From positions 1-18,918 of the forward strand of contig CAYFJO010000199.1 in the NCBI GenBank assembly GCA_964343305.1: a stretch of DNA of 18,918 nt, written 5' to 3'. The notes beneath the pieces are model-generated. The model saw nothing but the letters and a program-made list of their open reading frames with translations. It ran no database searches and was not told the origin of the DNA. Below are positions 16,922 through 18,918 of the stretch, piece after piece; the first letter of the stretch is position 1, and each line of letters starts with the position of its first letter. The translations under genes were made by a program, and so were the position numbers. Origin of the DNA: CAYFJO01 sp964343305 (GTDB taxonomy: Bacteria; Planctomycetota; Planctomycetia; Pirellulales; Pirellulaceae).

Positions 16922-17596
16922 TCAGTCTTGGTGAATGCCACGAGTTCGGGCATTCTTGAAATCCTGCTCAGCCTTTTCCCTGTTGTTTAAGCACATGTAT
17001 ACGCATCCTCGATTATGAAGTGCCTCTCCACACTTGGGATCTAGGGCAAGAACCGCTGTATAGTCAGCGACTGAATGTTCAAATTCACCTAGAAGGTAAT
17101 AGGCCATCGCTCGCGACAAGTAGAGCTGAATCTGCACCTTGTCTCCAAAATAATCTTCCTTGACAGCCATCGCGTGAGTGAAATCGCCGACGGCCAAACG
17201 GTAAGGTCTATCATCGTCGAGACGCTCTCGATCCCGCCCTGCGTCACTTTTGTCTAACAATATTGCATTGTTGCCATCGATACCGTTGAGATAGAAACGA
17301 CCTAAGCTATCTATTGACATCCTCATGCGTGCCAAGCCACGAAGTCTGTATGCCTCACAAAGGGTACTGTCTGTGCTGCTAAACTCATCTAGATCTAGAC
17401 GCAGGTCGTGAATTACCTTGCTGTACGCCTCGATTGCTGTCCCAAATTCCTTTGCTTCGTGGTGTTCAATTCCTTTGTTGTAAAAGTCGTGCCAAGTCAT
17501 TTTATCTTCCGGTGCACATCCCAAAAACAATGCAGAGTTTAATAGACATACGGAAGCATTTAGTGCGGGGCGGCCTCTTAAAATGCTTTTGCTCAT
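16922..17596 (-). CDS. TPR-repeat lipoprotein, paralogue B
   Basis: This is a 224-residue protein. The start at 17596 has GAGGT upstream and gives MSKSILRGRPALNASVCLLN, a lipoprotein signal ending LFLG-C as in paralogue A. An in-frame ATG at 17809 would add 71 non-coding-looking residues in front of the signal. The TPR layout equals that of paralogue A: DFYNKGIEHHEAKEFGTAIE near 36-55, then RAMAYYLLGEFEHSVADYTA and DPKCGEALHNRGCVYMCLNN near the end. By eye the proteins are about 60% identical. A 39-base block is identical in the DNA (17495-17533 and 16713-16751). Paralogue B carries extra residues in the variable middle part. This indicates a recent tandem duplication followed by divergence of the centre. 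Function unknown. Confidence 0.8.
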   Translation of the reverse strand: MSKSILRGRPALNASVCLLNSALFLGCAPEDKMTWHDFYNKGIEHHEAKEFGTAIEAYSKVIHDLRLDLDEFSSTDSTLCEAYRLRGLARMRMSIDSLGRFYLNGIDGNNAILLDKSDAGRDRERLDDDRPYRLAVGDFTHAMAVKEDYFGDKVQIQLYLSRAMAYYLLGEFEHSVADYTAVLALDPKCGEALHNRGCVYMCLNNREKAEQDFKNARTRGIHQD

Positions 17597-18300
17597 TTTC
17601 CTACCTCGTCGAGATGCATCTGGTGTGTTGACCAAGGCAACTGCTGCGACAGCCCTGGGCGTGACGGCGGCTTGAGTGTCCCTGCAATTTCCTCGCCTAG
17701 GACAGCTCGTTGGAACCCACACGCATTCTCTTTTACACGAAAAGTAATGGTAACAACGCGAACTGAACTTGCCAAACCAACAAAACAAACCGTTCGTTAG
17801 TTGGGCCAATTCAGCCTATGCGGCGATCGCACCTGGACGTGAAAGCCCGAGCGAAGCGATTTCGACTCACGCCCGCCTTGCATACTTCCAGACTTCGCAA
17901 GGTCCAAGGTCGATGAGTGATGAATTGCCTTCTCTCAACTCTCAATCGTCTCGAAAGGCTCACGTCGGTCGTGCGTATCGTAGTCGACACCCGGTGGCAA
18001 ATCGGTGGCAGTATTGGCAATGCATCCTAAATATAGATACAATGTGTCATCAACATTGAATTCGATGTAAGTTGCTTCGTGCAATGTATTTCAATGTAGA
18101 TTCAACTTAGATCCACTGCTGGACAGCTCGATTCAAAATCCAGCGTCTCATTCTTCGGTTGGCCGCTTCTAAAGTGCCTGAATCGGAGATCGCGATAACC
18201 GCCGTCTCGCTGTCTAGCCCAACGGATTCTACGTCCGTTGAAGCATCATGACGGACTTTCAATCCGCAGGGCCAGGGGCAGAGTTGTTGGCACCTTTTAA
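17597..18300. other. Non-coding stretch with small hairpins, upstream of TPR gene B
   Basis: No gene is supported. It contains two GGTGGCA words (17993-17999 and 18004-18010), like the pair at 14030-14047, and a short hairpin CAATGT/ACATTG at 18040-18058. It also has a set of alternative hairpins: CAACGGA at 18220-18226 pairs with TCCGTTG at 18234-18240, while GTCCGT at 18233-18238 can instead pair with ACGGAC at 18251-18256. The promoter of the TPR gene pair must lie at its left end. Confidence 0.4.
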
Positions 18301-18468
18301 TCACCCTCTACCGCCCGCGACGCTTTGGAAGGGCTGACCGAAGTCGTGGAAGCCCCGCTCAACGAAGCGAAGTAGATCGAGAATTACGAGCGAGTCAACA
18401 ACCTGCTCGGAATCCTCAAGTCCGAGGTTCGGCGTTCACTGGGCAGCGCGACAGGCGCTCCAGGCTAA
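18301..18468 (+). pseudogene. C-terminal gene remnant interrupted by one in-frame stop
   Basis: The frame reads SPSTARDALEGLTEVVEAPL then NEAK, a TAG at 18373-18375, then IENYERVNNLLGILKSEVRR and SLGSATGAPG with TAA at 18466. The composition on both sides of the TAG is protein-like, acidic then basic, helical and without rare residues. A TAA lies directly before 18301, so there is no start. It looks like the tail of a larger gene lost to rearrangement next to the repeat. I do not recognise the family. Confidence 0.4.
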
Positions 18469-18518
18469 TACCATGGATCGTCTCCTCGGCGAGCGAATCA
18501 TCGAACTTGCCCGCGACT

Positions 18519-18668
18519 CGACACTCGGCTCCGGCACGAGCGTCGCTCCCACGCTTGCCGGGGGATTCAGCAACCACGGCGGCAGCCAGCCATGGCTCGC
18601 CTCTTGCCGGAGGCGCTGCCAAGGCGACCGAGTGTGGTTATGCTATCAGTTTCTCGCCTCTCCAACCC
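18519..18668 (+). repeat. Dispersed repeat, copy 2
   Basis: This is the same orientation and sequence as copy 1 (128 of 134 bases identical in the core 18535-18668), with six additional bases near 18529-18534. The outer GGCAGC/GCTGCC pairing is kept, while the inner CGGCAA/TTGCCG pairing seen in copy 1 is lost. It ends 18 bases before the ATG of the gamma-glutamyltranspeptidase gene, so it forms most of that gene's upstream region. Confidence 0.9.
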
Positions 18669-18686
18669 ACTACAAGGAAACATTCA

Positions 18687-18918
18687 ATGCCACGGAAGCT
18701 CAGCGTTGGAAGTTTCGTGTTGAAGCCTTCTCGAAAATCACTCGCATTGCTGCCCATTCTCTTGGTCGGCCTGACGGCCGTGACCGCACCCGCACAATCT
18801 CGCCGCGATGCGGTCAGCGAGAATGGCATGGTGGTATCGAGATCGATCGAGGCCAGCGATTTGGGAGCGGCCATCCTCAAGAAGGGCGGTAACGCCGTGG
18901 ATGCCGCCGTTGCCACGG
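18687..18918 (+). CDS. ggt: Gamma-glutamyltranspeptidase, N-terminal part, cut by window edge
   Basis: Translation from 18687 gives 77 residues before the right edge with no stop. A ribosome site, AAGGAAA, lies about eight bases upstream. Residues 1-37 form a signal peptide ending ...VTAPAQ. Residues 48-77 carry the conserved opening of the family: NGMVVSRSIEASDLGAAILK then KGGNAVDAAVAT, matching the 'A-x-x-G-x-x-I-L-x-x-G-G-N-A-[VI]-D-A-A-V-A' pattern. Members are exported N-terminal nucleophile hydrolases that cut gamma-glutamyl bonds of glutathione and mature by self-cleavage. The catalytic threonine lies far outside the window, so activity cannot be judged. Confidence 0.88.
   Translation, partial: MPRKLSVGSFVLKPSRKSLALLPILLVGLTAVTAPAQSRRDAVSENGMVVSRSIEASDLGAAILKKGGNAVDAAVAT

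Noticed and set aside
18473..18892. A 139-codon plus-strand frame from ATG 18473
   Set aside because: It runs through repeat copy 2 and then out of frame over the ggt start. The ggt frame has a signal peptide and family motif, so this one is a shadow.
1..18918. CRISPR array, rRNA or complete tRNA genes
   Set aside because: No regularly spaced short repeats and no conserved rRNA or tRNA core were seen on either strand.

Overview
The window reads as chromosomal DNA from a Planctomycetota bacterium, probably from the Pirellulales or a related heterotrophic lineage. The evidence is the gene content: a DUF1080 (3-keto-disaccharide hydrolase-type) protein, a DUF6807/PmoA-type protein, a uroporphyrinogen-decarboxylase-like protein, a secreted diheme HzsA-related protein, a CBM9 plus NHL-propeller protein, and a very large secreted lyase-like protein. 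Most products carry N-terminal export signals. No rRNA or tRNA gene and no CRISPR array was seen.

Layout. (1) 1-2701, minus strand: a run of same-strand genes, read from right to left. It starts with a short decayed DUF5678-like gene (2351-2701), then a URO-D/MtaA-like protein (1106-2341), a DUF1080 protein (503-1072) and the N-terminal 138 residues of a DUF6807 protein (1-414). (2) 2704-2803 is a compact divergent control region with an 18-bp dyad and a sigma70-like promoter candidate. (3) 2804-9126, plus strand: the HzsA-related diheme protein followed by the CBM9/NHL protein. (4) 9127-10147: an intergenic stretch with a decayed ISAs1-type transposase fragment, then a small secreted protein on the minus strand. 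(5) 10435-13776, plus strand: the 1113-residue lyase-like protein. (6) 13801-18668: two direct copies of a dispersed repeat of about 140 bp bracket an AT-richer segment of about 4.6 kb. That segment holds a polytopic membrane protein and two convergent, recently duplicated TPR lipoproteins. (7) 18687 to the edge: the start of a gamma-glutamyltranspeptidase gene. It begins 18 bp after the second repeat copy.

How the genes may work together (inference): the left two thirds look like a secreted catabolic or redox programme for complex glycans. It would combine a polysaccharide lyase-like enzyme, carbohydrate-binding and beta-propeller proteins, a DUF1080 enzyme of the 3-keto-glycoside type and two proteins of the kind planctomycetes keep in sugar-utilisation loci. 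The right third looks like a separately acquired or recently rearranged module: its base composition is different, a gene pair is duplicated, a broken gene lies beside it, and repeats flank it.

The best candidate for something undescribed is that repeat-bracketed module (membrane protein plus paired TPR lipoproteins). The decayed DUF5678-like gene, whose C-terminal motif resembles the end of the neighbouring URO-D protein, is second. All family names come from motif recognition by eye; no database search was run.
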